DNA from: Streptomyces violascens
GTDB taxonomy: Bacteria > Actinomycetota > Actinomycetes > Streptomycetales > Streptomycetaceae
Direction: 5' to 3'
Assembly (NCBI RefSeq): GCF_014649955.1
Contig: NZ_BMUA01000011.1
Location: 124,001 to 188,000, forward strand
Length of the DNA: 64,000 nt
Of this stretch, positions 31,784 through 39,925 are shown piece after piece. Numbering within the stretch: position 1 is the first letter of the stretch; every line of letters starts with the position of its first letter. The notes below the pieces were generated by a model, which saw only the letters and a list, made by a program, of their open reading frames with translations, was not told the DNA's origin and made no database searches. A program made the position numbers and the translations under genes.

Positions 31784-32914
31784 GTGGGTCATCTGCGCGG
31801 TCCGGACGGCGGCGGCGCCCCTCCCTCGGCCCGGGCGGTCGGGGCGCTGCGGGCGGCCTCCGCCGTGCTGGTGCTCGGGGTGGCGGTGCCCACCTGCCTG
31901 ACGGCCGGTGCCGCCGGGCGGCCCGCTGTCGCGCTCGCCCTCGCCGTGATGCAGGCCGTGGCCCTGTGGTGGGTGGTGGGCCGGCCCGGCGCCGTACTCG
32001 CGGTGTGCGCGCTGCTCGGGGCCGGGATGTGGCTGCTGTTCCCGGCGCTGAGCCTGACGGGCGCGCTGCTCGGGGCGCAGCTCGCCCTGTGCGTCCTTTC
32101 TGCGCTGCGGCCGGTGCGGGAGTCGCGCCGGTGGCTGCTCGGGACGCTCGCGCTTGCCCCACTCGCCTATGCGGGCGGCAGCACGCTGGTCCTCGTCAGC
32201 TACGTACTGGCCGTGACGCTGGCCTGGACGGCCGGGCAGTGGCGCAGGGCCCAGCAGGACCGGCTCGCCGCCGAGACGCGGCGGGCGGTGGCCGAGGAGC
32301 GGGCCAGGATCGCCCGCGAGGTGCACGACGTGGTGGCCCACACCGTGTCGGTGATGGTGATCCAGGCGAGCGCCGCCGAGGACGTGTTCACGGCACACCC
32401 CGAGCAGGCCAGGCAGGCCCTGCGCGCCATCGAGGGCGCGGGGCGCTCCGCGCTCGGGGAGCTGCGGGTCCTGCTGCGTACGGAATCCGGCGAGGACAGT
32501 GGCGAGGGGCGACGGCCGCCGCGCGGGCTCGGGGACCTCGCCGAGCTGGCCGCGAACGCGCGGGCCGCCGGGCTCGCCGTCGAGCTGCACGAGGAGGGCC
32601 GGGCGATCTCTCCGCCGTCCGCCGTGGACCTGGCGGGGTACCGGATCGTGCAGGAGGCGCTGACCAACACGCTGCGGCACGCGGGGGCCGGCCGGGTGCG
32701 GGTGTCGGTGTGCCGCGACGAGGAGGCGGTGCGCATCGAGGTGAGCGACAACGGCCGCCCCGGCAACCGGAGTTGGCGCTCCGCGGGTTCGGGGCGGGGC
32801 CTCGCGGGGATGCGCGAACGGGCCTCGCTGCTCGGCGGCACCCTGGAGGCGGGGCCCGGCCGGGACGGAGGTTTCGAGGTGCGGGCGGTGCTGCCGATAA
32901 GGTTCGGCCCGTGA
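31784..32914 (+). CDS. Two-component sensor histidine kinase (NarL/DesK type)
   Basis: The 376-residue protein has an N-terminal membrane region of about five to six helices (25-150) with almost no extracytoplasmic domain, a HisKA_3 helix with ERARIAREVHDVVAHTVSVM (His181) and a HATPase with NTLRHAGAGRVRV and a GLAGMRERA G2 box. It probably senses a membrane or intramembrane signal. GTG 31784 comes six bases after TAGCGT (31772-31777), so the mRNA is probably leaderless. The stop overlaps the start of its response regulator. Confidence 0.9.
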   Translation: MGHLRGPDGGGAPPSARAVGALRAASAVLVLGVAVPTCLTAGAAGRPAVALALAVMQAVALWWVVGRPGAVLAVCALLGAGMWLLFPALSLTGALLGAQLALCVLSALRPVRESRRWLLGTLALAPLAYAGGSTLVLVSYVLAVTLAWTAGQWRRAQQDRLAAETRRAVAEERARIAREVHDVVAHTVSVMVIQASAAEDVFTAHPEQARQALRAIEGAGRSALGELRVLLRTESGEDSGEGRRPPRGLGDLAELAANARAAGLAVELHEEGRAISPPSAVDLAGYRIVQEALTNTLRHAGAGRVRVSVCRDEEAVRIEVSDNGRPGNRSWRSAGSGRGLAGMRERASLLGGTLEAGPGRDGGFEVRAVLPIRFGP

Positions 32915-33573
32915 CGATCCGGGTGGTGGTGGCCGACGACCAGGCGCTGGTGCGCGGCGGGTTCCGCCTGATCATCGACGCCCGGGACGATCTCGAAGTG
33001 GTCGGCGAGGCGGCCGACGGGCAGCACGCGGTGCGCCTGGTCGAGGAGTTGAAGCCGGACGTCGTCCTGATGGACGTACGGATGCCCGTGATGGACGGCA
33101 TCGACGCGACGCGGGCGATCGTCGCCTCGGGCAGCGCGGCCCGGGTCCTCGTCGTCACGACCTTCGACCTCGACGAGCACGTGGTGACCGCGCTGCGGGC
33201 CGGGGCCAGCGGCTTCCTCCTCAAGGACATCCGGCCCGCCGAGCTCGCCGAGGCGGTCCGGGTGGTGGCGCGCGGAGACGCGCTGCTCGCGCCGACCGTG
33301 ACCCGCCGCATGCTCGACCGCTTCGCGCACATCGCACCCGCCCCGCTCCCGGCCCCGGCCGGGCCGGCCGGGTTGTCGCCACGGGAGCTCGAAGTGCTCA
33401 CTCTGATCGGTCAGGCGCTGTCCAACGCCGAGATCGCGGCTCAGCTCCATCTGTCGGAGGCGACCGTCAAGACCCATGTGTCGGCGGTGCTGCGCAAGCT
33501 GCGGCTGCGCGACCGGGTACAGGCGGTGGTCGCCGCCTACGACCACGGGCTCGTCGAGCCGCGCCGCGCCTGA
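32911..33573 (+). CDS. LuxR/NarL-type response regulator
   Basis: The 220-residue regulator has a receiver domain (DD at 9-10, phospho-acceptor Asp55 in VVLMDVRMPVMDG, and FLLKD) and a LuxR C-terminal HTH (LSPRELEVLTLIGQALSNAE through VKTHVSAVLRKLRLRDR). GTG 32911 overlaps the kinase stop by four bases (GTGA), so the pair is translationally coupled. The targets are unknown; no dedicated ABC transporter follows, unlike many similar streptomycete pairs. Confidence 0.93.
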   Translation: MTIRVVVADDQALVRGGFRLIIDARDDLEVVGEAADGQHAVRLVEELKPDVVLMDVRMPVMDGIDATRAIVASGSAARVLVVTTFDLDEHVVTALRAGASGFLLKDIRPAELAEAVRVVARGDALLAPTVTRRMLDRFAHIAPAPLPAPAGPAGLSPRELEVLTLIGQALSNAEIAAQLHLSEATVKTHVSAVLRKLRLRDRVQAVVAAYDHGLVEPRRA

Positions 33574-33686
33574 CCGGCTCACTCATCCCGTGGGCCGAGC
33601 CGGCCGCGCACTCATCCCGTGGGCCCAGTGCGGACCCATCCGCCGGGTGGATCCGCGCGCGGCGCGCAATCCCTAGCGTCGGATTC

Positions 33687-34325
33687 ATGACGCACACCCT
33701 GTACGGCCGGATGTATCTCGCGGCCTACGACACCGCCGCCGGAGCCCTGTACGACCGCACCCGGACCGGCTTTCTGCTCCGCTTCGCGGTCCTCGCCGAA
33801 CTGGCCTCGCTGGGCTGCATCGCCGACTCGGCGGGCGAGGTGAGGGTCACGGACACCGGCCGCGCCGGCGATCCCGTGCTCGATCACGTCCTGGACGGCG
33901 TCGGCGCGCACCGGCGCACCTGGAAGGCGTGGGTCCGCTCCGACCGCCGGGAGACCCTGGATCACGTCGAGGACCGGCTCGCCGCCCTCGACGTGATCAG
34001 GGTGGAGGAGCGGCCCGTCTTCGCCCGCGCCGCGCGGCGCGAGGTGAGGGTGCTGGACGCGGCGGGCGTACGCGCGCTGCAGACGGGGCTCATCGAGCAG
34101 CTGCGGGGCGAGGGACCCGTCGAGCCGTACGACGCCGTCGTCCTGGCGCTCGTCTCTGCGGGCGGGGTGCGGCACCTCGTGTCGCATGCGGACGCCCGCG
34201 CCCACAAGGACCGCCTCGACGCGCTGACCGGCCGGCTCGACGCGATCGCACCCGCCCTGGGCAGGGCCGTGCGCGGTCTCGGGACCACGCTGGTCGCCGC
34301 GCAGGGCGGGATGGGCGGCGGCTGA
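33687..34325 (+). CDS. GPP34 (GOLPH3/VPS74-like) family protein
   Basis: The 212-residue protein matches the bacterial GPP34 pattern: LAAYDTAAG near the N-terminus, RFAVLAELASLGCIAD, HRRTWKAWVRS, LDHVEDRLAALDVIRVEER and DAVVLALVSAGGVRHLVS. Eukaryotic relatives bind phosphatidylinositol 4-phosphate; streptomycetes carry many paralogues of unknown role. TAGCGT (33674-33679) lies seven bases before the ATG, so the transcript is probably leaderless. Confidence 0.82.
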   Translation: MTHTLYGRMYLAAYDTAAGALYDRTRTGFLLRFAVLAELASLGCIADSAGEVRVTDTGRAGDPVLDHVLDGVGAHRRTWKAWVRSDRRETLDHVEDRLAALDVIRVEERPVFARAARREVRVLDAAGVRALQTGLIEQLRGEGPVEPYDAVVLALVSAGGVRHLVSHADARAHKDRLDALTGRLDAIAPALGRAVRGLGTTLVAAQGGMGGG

Positions 34326-34344
34326 CCGGGCTGCTCGGACGCCC

Positions 34345-35454
34345 TCAGCCGGAGTGGAGGATCCGGAAGCGACCGGGTTCCGCCGGGTCCCGGTCGACGA
34401 CCTGGACCGGCGTCCAGGCCCACTGCCACACGCTGATGCCCGGCGTCCGGGAGAACCGGATCCTCCCCCGGGTGCCCTCGACCGCGACGCGCGGCCAGGA
34501 GGCGGCGATGCGCGACCGGTCCGTGCCGTGCGAGCGAAGGACCTCGGCGAGAACGGCGACCGTGTCGTAGCCCTCGAAGGCGACGAAGGAGGGTGCCTCG
34601 GCAAGACGCTCGCGCAGCACCACCTCGACTCGTGCGCCGAGCGGGCCGAGGCGCTCGGGCAGGTAGCGCAGGAACGGGATCGCGGCGCCGTCGTCGCCGA
34701 GGAGCGCCGCCCATGAGGCGAACTCCGGCTGCCCGGCCGGAGCACCGATCAGGACCTCGGCGAGGCGCCGGTCCCGACGTACGGCCTTGACGACCGGCAC
34801 GGCCGGGTCCGGGTGGCCGACCAGAAGGAGGAGGGCTGTCGCGCCGCTGTCGACGAGTGCGTCGCACACCGCCTCGGGGGTGAGCGCGCCCGTGTCGAGT
34901 TCGACGACGGTGCCGCCGCGCGGAGCGAGATGGTCCCGCAGAATGCGGGTCCCCGATGCCCAGTACACGCTCGACTGGGTCGCCACGGCTGTCCGGCGGT
35001 GACCGGCGCCGAGGAGGAAGTCCGCGTAGATCCGCCAGCCGTGGGACTGCGCCGGGGCGAGACGCGCGACCCGGTCCGTCGGGCGGTCCGTGAGCGCGTC
35101 GAGTACGGCTGACGAGCAGAGGAACGGCAGGCCGAGGGCGTCCGCCCGGGCGGCGGCGGCGCGGGCGACCACGCTGTGGTACTCCCCCGCCAAGGCGGCC
35201 ACACCCAGGCGGGCCAGTTCGTCCACGGCCGCCGCGGCCTTCTCCGGATCGGCCGCGGTGTCCCGGACCACCAGTTCGAGCGGCCGTCCACCGATCCCGC
35301 CGGCGTCATTGACCTCGCATACGCCCAACTCCAGCCCGGCGAGCAGGTGTTGACCCGCCTCGGCCCAGCCGGGCCGGGTCAGCGGGACGAGGGCGCCGAT
35401 CCGGACGGCCGATCCGTCGGTGCGCCGCGCTCCGGCCGGCGATGGCGTGTTCAC
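34345..35454 (-). CDS. Leu/Ile/Val-type substrate-binding protein, no signal peptide
   Basis: The 369-residue protein has the type I periplasmic-binding fold (RIGALVPLTRPGWAEAGQHLLAGLELGVCEVNDAGGI, then VAALAGEYHSVVARAAA, RILRDHLAPRGG, FVAFEGYDTV). The N-terminus MNTPSPAGARRTDGSAVRIG has no signal peptide or lipobox, and no in-frame upstream start restores one. No ABC transporter genes are nearby. It may therefore be a cytoplasmic ligand-binding protein, as in AmiC or regulator-linked homologues. Its ligand is unknown. Confidence 0.75.
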   Translation of the reverse strand: MNTPSPAGARRTDGSAVRIGALVPLTRPGWAEAGQHLLAGLELGVCEVNDAGGIGGRPLELVVRDTAADPEKAAAAVDELARLGVAALAGEYHSVVARAAAARADALGLPFLCSSAVLDALTDRPTDRVARLAPAQSHGWRIYADFLLGAGHRRTAVATQSSVYWASGTRILRDHLAPRGGTVVELDTGALTPEAVCDALVDSGATALLLLVGHPDPAVPVVKAVRRDRRLAEVLIGAPAGQPEFASWAALLGDDGAAIPFLRYLPERLGPLGARVEVVLRERLAEAPSFVAFEGYDTVAVLAEVLRSHGTDRSRIAASWPRVAVEGTRGRIRFSRTPGISVWQWAWTPVQVVDRDPAEPGRFRILHSG

Positions 35455-35538
35455 GGAGTCTCGTCTCCCGAGGGGCGATCCGGTTGTCGGCCGGATCGCC
35501 GAGTGGACGTCAGGTCGCGGGCTACTGGGCGGGGCCCG

Positions 35539-37035
35539 TCAGGCGATGGTCGCCGGGGTGTCCCGCAGGGTGACGTTCGCGTGGCTCTCCTGGAAGCTCT
35601 GGTCGGAGACCAGCGTCAGCCGGGCCGTGGACTGGAATTCCGGCAGCGTCACGGAGCCGCACGAGACCATCGTGGTCTTGAGCTTGGCGATGGTGGTGGC
35701 GAGACCCTCGTTGAGGTCGCCCGCGTACGGGACGTAGCCGTCGACGCCCTCTTCGAAGATCAGCCCCTGGCCGCCCTGGCCGTAGCGCTGCCAGTTGCGG
35801 GCCCGGTTCGAGCCCTCGCCCCAGTACTCCTTCACGAAGCCGTCCCGGGTGGGGAGTTTGGCGCCGGCCGCCTGGTCGAAGCGGGCGAAGTAGCGGCCCA
35901 TCATGACGAAGTCGGCTCCCATCGCGAGGGCCAGGGCCACGTGGTAGTCGTGCACCAGGCCGCCGTCGGAGCAGATCGGCACGTACTCGCCGGTGCGCTC
36001 GCAAAAGGCGTCCCTGGCCGCGGCGACGTCCAGGACGGCGCTCGCCTGGCCGCGCCCGATGCCCTTCTGATCGCGGGTGATGCAGATGGAGCCGCCGCCC
36101 ACGCCGACCTTGACGAAGTCCGCGCCCGCCTCGGCGAGGAAGGTGAAGGCTTCGCCGTCGACCACGTTGCCGCCGCCGACCGGGATCTCCGGGTAGTGCT
36201 TCTTCACCCAGCTCAGCGCCTGGGCCTGCCAGTCGCTGTAGCCGTCGGAGGAGTCGAAGCACAGGGCGTCCGCGCCCGCCTCCAGGAGGGCGGGGACGCG
36301 CTCCTGGTAGTCGTGGGTGTTGACGCCCGCGCCCACGCGCAGGCGCTTCTCGGCGTCCACGGCCTGGTTCGGGAACCGCTTGTTGTCCGCGTAGTCGGAG
36401 CGGAACACCAGGTACTGCAGGTGGCCGTCGGTGCCGAGGACGGGGAGGCAGTCGAGGCGCTGGTCCCACAGCCGCGCGTTGGCCTCGGAGAGCGTGGTGT
36501 CGGCCTCCGCGTGGGGCAGCTCCGCGATGGCGGTCATCCGGCCGGCCACCGGCCCGTCGAGGTCGTGGCGCTGGGGGTGGAAGTCGCGGGAGGTCACGAG
36601 GCCGAGCAGGCGGCCGGTGGCGGTGCCGTCATGGGTGACCGCGGCGGTGCTGTGACCGGTGCGCCGCATGACGGAGACCAGGTGGCTCAGGGTGTCGTCG
36701 GGGCGGACGTTGGTGTCGCTGGTGACGAACCCGGCCTTGAAGTTCTTCACCTGGCGCACGGCCGCGGCCTGGTCCTGGACCGACTGGTTGTGGTGCAGGA
36801 AGCTCAGGCCGCCGTTGCGTGCCAGCGCGATCGCGAGGTCCGGGGTGCTGACGGCCTGCATGATCGCGGACGTGAACGGGGAGCCGAGTTCGATCGCCGA
36901 CCGCTCGCCCGCGAGGTGCCGTACCAGGGGTGTGCGCAGGTCGACGGTCGCGGGCGAGCAGTCCGTCCGGGTCCGGTTCGGCAGGAGCAGAAACTCGTTG
37001 AACGTCCGTGAGACCTCGGCGATGACCTGTGCCAC
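35539..37035 (-). CDS. guaB: IMP dehydrogenase, Tritrichomonas-like type
   Basis: The 498-residue enzyme has the catalytic loop GGGSICITRDQKGIGRGQA with Cys318, two CBS domains (about 100-205), DSSDGYSDWQ, SDGGLVHDYHVALALAMGADFVMMGRYFA and the flap region EYWGEGSNRARNWQRY. These follow the Tritrichomonas foetus IMPDH pattern (GSICITREQKGIGRGQA; Cys319 there) rather than the usual bacterial GSICTTR. It oxidises IMP to XMP. GTG 37035 is preceded by AGGAGG. The C-terminus LRDTPATIA lacks extensions. It is probably an additional IMPDH beside the canonical one expected elsewhere. Confidence 0.85.
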   Translation of the reverse strand: MAQVIAEVSRTFNEFLLLPNRTRTDCSPATVDLRTPLVRHLAGERSAIELGSPFTSAIMQAVSTPDLAIALARNGGLSFLHHNQSVQDQAAAVRQVKNFKAGFVTSDTNVRPDDTLSHLVSVMRRTGHSTAAVTHDGTATGRLLGLVTSRDFHPQRHDLDGPVAGRMTAIAELPHAEADTTLSEANARLWDQRLDCLPVLGTDGHLQYLVFRSDYADNKRFPNQAVDAEKRLRVGAGVNTHDYQERVPALLEAGADALCFDSSDGYSDWQAQALSWVKKHYPEIPVGGGNVVDGEAFTFLAEAGADFVKVGVGGGSICITRDQKGIGRGQASAVLDVAAARDAFCERTGEYVPICSDGGLVHDYHVALALAMGADFVMMGRYFARFDQAAGAKLPTRDGFVKEYWGEGSNRARNWQRYGQGGQGLIFEEGVDGYVPYAGDLNEGLATTIAKLKTTMVSCGSVTLPEFQSTARLTLVSDQSFQESHANVTLRDTPATIA

Positions 37036-37325
37036 TGTTCCTCCTGCTGACCCCGTCGGCCGGGGCCCGACTGCCCCGCCGTGAAGATCGCCCCCGTGTT
37101 CCAGGGCCCGGGCGGGCAGGAGTCGGCACGACGGACGTGGAGGTGCCACGCACTGCGGCAGAGCCCTGACCGGCCCGTGGAATCGAACGGGATGCGGTCG
37201 TGACCAGGCACCTTATCGGCTGCCGGGCCGCCGCACGAATCGCGGTCCTCCCGGACGGAGCCGCCGCGGGTGTCCGATCCGGGCGGCCGCGCCCGGGACA
37301 TGACGGGCCGTCAGTTGAAGGCGCG

Positions 37326-38225
37326 TCAGATGGCGGGGAAGCTGAACGTGTAGCCCTGCTGGGCCAGCCAGGGCAGCACTTCCTTCAGGGCGGCCACCGT
37401 CTGGGCGCGCTCGCCGCCACCGTCGTGGAAGAGCACGATCGGGCCGTTCTTGACCTCCTGCTTCACCGTCTTCACGATCGCCGCGGTGCCGGGCTGCTTC
37501 CAGTCCTTGGTGTCGACGTTCCAGCCGAGCGGGCGCATCCCATGACCGGCCGCGATGTGCCGGTTGTCCGGCGTGAAGGCGCCGCCGGGGGCACGGAAGT
37601 ACTGCACCTTGGCGCCGCCGGCCGCGTCCTCGATCATTTTCTGGGCGTCGAGGACCTCGGAGCTCTGGTAGGCGACGGGCTTCTTGTTCATGGCCTCGTC
37701 GTGGCTGACCGTGTGGTCGCAGAGCCGGTGGCCGGCCGCGACGATCTGCTTGACCATGCCGGGGTTCGCCTTGGCCTGCGGGCCGATCATGCAGAAGGTC
37801 GCCTTGACGTCGTACTGCTTGAGGACGGCGAGGATCTTCGGCGTCCACACCGGGCTCGGTCCGTCGTCGATGGTGATCGAGACGGACTTGCCGCCGCTCT
37901 CGGTCTCGTGGTCGATCACTTCGGATATTCCGGCGGCACCGGGCGGCGCGGCGGGGCCGGTGGCGTCGCCGGAGCCGTCCGAGCCGTCCGGCGCGCTGTC
38001 GTCACCGGATGCCGAGGAGCCGGGCTTGCCGCTCGCGCGGCCGGGCTTGTCGTCGGACTTTCCGGTGGACTTGCCGGTCGAGGACGAGTGGGCGAGCGCG
38101 GGGCCCGGGCCGTCGGCGGAGGTGTCGCTGCCGAGGAACACCGCGGCGGCCACGCCGCCCGTCAGGACCACGGCCGTCGCTGCGGCCATCACGATGCGGC
38201 GTGTGTGGGCGGTCAGTCGCGCCAT
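37326..38225 (-). CDS. Exported polysaccharide deacetylase
   Basis: The 299-residue protein has an N-terminal membrane anchor or signal peptide (about 9-31), a low-complexity Ser/Gly/Asp/Lys linker (35-100) and a NodB domain. Motifs are TIDDGPSP (Asp120, Asp121), HTVSH (His171, His175), RAPGGAF, DTKDW and LFHDGGG, so the metal-binding Asp-His-His triad is intact. It probably removes N-acetyl groups from peptidoglycan or another cell-surface polymer. The upstream region holds a DosR-like box. Confidence 0.88.
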   Translation of the reverse strand: MARLTAHTRRIVMAAATAVVLTGGVAAAVFLGSDTSADGPGPALAHSSSTGKSTGKSDDKPGRASGKPGSSASGDDSAPDGSDGSGDATGPAAPPGAAGISEVIDHETESGGKSVSITIDDGPSPVWTPKILAVLKQYDVKATFCMIGPQAKANPGMVKQIVAAGHRLCDHTVSHDEAMNKKPVAYQSSEVLDAQKMIEDAAGGAKVQYFRAPGGAFTPDNRHIAAGHGMRPLGWNVDTKDWKQPGTAAIVKTVKQEVKNGPIVLFHDGGGERAQTVAALKEVLPWLAQQGYTFSFPAI

Positions 38226-38429
38226 GTTTTCCCCATCCCCTCGGTACGTGCCGGTTCGGCAGCGGAGCTTCACCGGTTGGCCACGATCGCACGATCGCGC
38301 TCGAATCCCGAAATGTGAATTCTCCGGCCGGGCATCGAGGGAAAATACCCGATTTCCGGCAACTTCCCCGGAGGGCAAGGGGGTTGACGCGACCTCAGTG
38401 ATACGAGGGGTTCGGTGCAGGTGCCGCAC

Positions 38430-38449
38430 GCCGGGACTTTGGTCCCTAA
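38430..38449. promoter_or_regulatory. DosR/DevR-type box
   Basis: GCCGGGACTTTGGTCCCTAA agrees at 15 or more of 20 positions with the mycobacterial DosR consensus TTSGGGACTWWAGTCCCSAA, including GGGACT, the central TT and GTCCC. It lies 205 bp upstream of the deacetylase, the only gene transcribed away from it. Streptomycetes have DevR/OsdR homologues recognising similar palindromes. The rest of the gene-free stretch 38226-38597 shows hairpins but no gene. Confidence 0.5.
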
Positions 38450-38463
38450 CGTGCAGGCAAAGA

Positions 38464-38476
38464 CCCCTTCAAGGGG
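38464..38476 (-). terminator. Candidate terminator downstream of the Eis-type gene
   Basis: CCCCTTCAAGGGG is a 13-nt palindrome; on the minus strand it is followed by TCTTTG, about 120 bp past the acetyltransferase stop. A nearer short stem, CGAAGGACCTTCG (38509-38521), may act with it. Confidence 0.4.
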
Positions 38477-38597
38477 GCTTCCGGTTCCCGCTCCGAGCAG
38501 GCAGTTCGCCGAAGGACCTTCGCCCCGGCCCCCGCCGCCCCGGTACGAGAGCCTCGTCACTTCTGCGCGAAATCCCCCCGTATTCTCCCCCGGCTGC

Positions 38598-39830
38598 TCA
38601 GAACTCGTCGACGGTGTGCGGCAGTTCCGTGGTGCGCAGCGCCGCGTCCAGGGCCGCCGCCGCGCCCGCGGTGTGCTCGGTCACCAGGCCCGCGAGGACC
38701 AGGCGGCGGACCTCGGTGCCGCCGAGGTAGCAGGCGGCCAGGTCGCGCACGTCGAGGGTGAGGTCGGCCGGGGCCGGGGTCGGCTCGTACGTGCAGGCGT
38801 GCGGGGAGGTCGTCAGGCGGAAGCGGCCCGCGTTGGCCGGGATGCGGTCGTCGCGGACCTCCAGGACGAGCGCCGCCTCGGCCGCCCAGGAGCGGGCGGT
38901 GAGCGCGGCGCCGACGTCCACGAGGCGGATCCACAGCGCCGGGAACTCGGCGACGGCCTTGACCTGGTCCCGGTCGGTGGCGAACAGGAGCAGCGGGTCG
39001 TCCGGGGCCAGGCCCCAGGCGCGGACGGTGCCGGTGAGGTCGATGCCGGCGAGGTAGTTCCACAGCGCGGCCTCGGCCGCCGGGGTGTCGGCTTCCAGCT
39101 CGGCGACCTGGACGGTGCCGGGCCTTGCGGGGTCGTCCTCGCGCCGGGTGCGGTAGACGGCGTACCCGGCGAGCGGCTCGTCGGCGGCACCGAGGCCGAC
39201 GATGCGGGGCGGGCCGAGCTCCTCGTCGTCCTCGTCGGTCTCGGGCAGCCACTCGCCGCGCCAGCGCCGGGTGTCGCGGGCGATGCGCCCGGCCCGGCGG
39301 GTGCGGGTCGCCTCGTAGTAGGGGCCCAGCTCGTCGGGCGCGTCGCCGGGGTCGATCAGGCGCAGGGGGCGGCGGTCGGCCTCGATGCGCAGGGCGAGCG
39401 GGCGGGTCGAGTTGATCTCGACCGAGGTGCCGTAGGTGGCCGCTCCGAAGCCGAAGCGGCCGTAGATGGCGGCTTCGGAGGCCCACAGCGCGACGATGGG
39501 CCTGCCGTGTCCGGCGCAGCGGCGGAACACCTCGGCGATCATGCCGGAGAGCACGCCGCGGCGGCGGTGCGTGGGGGCGACCGAGACGAAGGTGAGCCCG
39601 GGGCAAGGGAGTTCACCGCCCGGCACGGACAGGGTGAAGCGGTGGGCGACGAGGAAGCCGGCGAGCGCTTCGCCGTCGTACGCCCCGACGCGGTCGCAGC
39701 GCAGCACCATCGCGCGGTGGTAGGCGCGCTTCTCCTTCTCGTCGGGGCGGTCGTGGAAGACGAGCCACCAGAGCTCCAGGGCGCGGTCGACGTCGGACTC
39801 GGGCACGTCGCGGAACTGCAGCTCGCTCAT
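38598..39830 (-). CDS. Eis-type GNAT N-acetyltransferase
   Basis: The 410-residue protein has the three-part Eis layout: an N-terminal GNAT domain with the acetyl-CoA loop VAPTHRRRGVLSGMI (about 90-104), a second degenerate GNAT domain, and a C-terminal SCP2-like domain (from TLDVRDLAACYLGG). It ends in Phe, as Eis does; in Eis the terminal carboxylate serves in catalysis. Eis enzymes acetylate multiple amines of aminoglycosides and peptides. No cognate antibiotic cluster is seen. It lies 95 bp downstream of xdhC on the same strand. Confidence 0.88.
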   Translation of the reverse strand: MSELQFRDVPESDVDRALELWWLVFHDRPDEKEKRAYHRAMVLRCDRVGAYDGEALAGFLVAHRFTLSVPGGELPCPGLTFVSVAPTHRRRGVLSGMIAEVFRRCAGHGRPIVALWASEAAIYGRFGFGAATYGTSVEINSTRPLALRIEADRRPLRLIDPGDAPDELGPYYEATRTRRAGRIARDTRRWRGEWLPETDEDDEELGPPRIVGLGAADEPLAGYAVYRTRREDDPARPGTVQVAELEADTPAAEAALWNYLAGIDLTGTVRAWGLAPDDPLLLFATDRDQVKAVAEFPALWIRLVDVGAALTARSWAAEAALVLEVRDDRIPANAGRFRLTTSPHACTYEPTPAPADLTLDVRDLAACYLGGTEVRRLVLAGLVTEHTAGAAAALDAALRTTELPHTVDEF

Positions 39831-39925
39831 GCGGCGACCCTAACCCGGCCGAAACGGGGCGTCACTCGCATACCGCCCGGTTCGGCGACGGCGCCCCGGA
39901 CGCCGCACATCCGCTTGCCCTCCGG

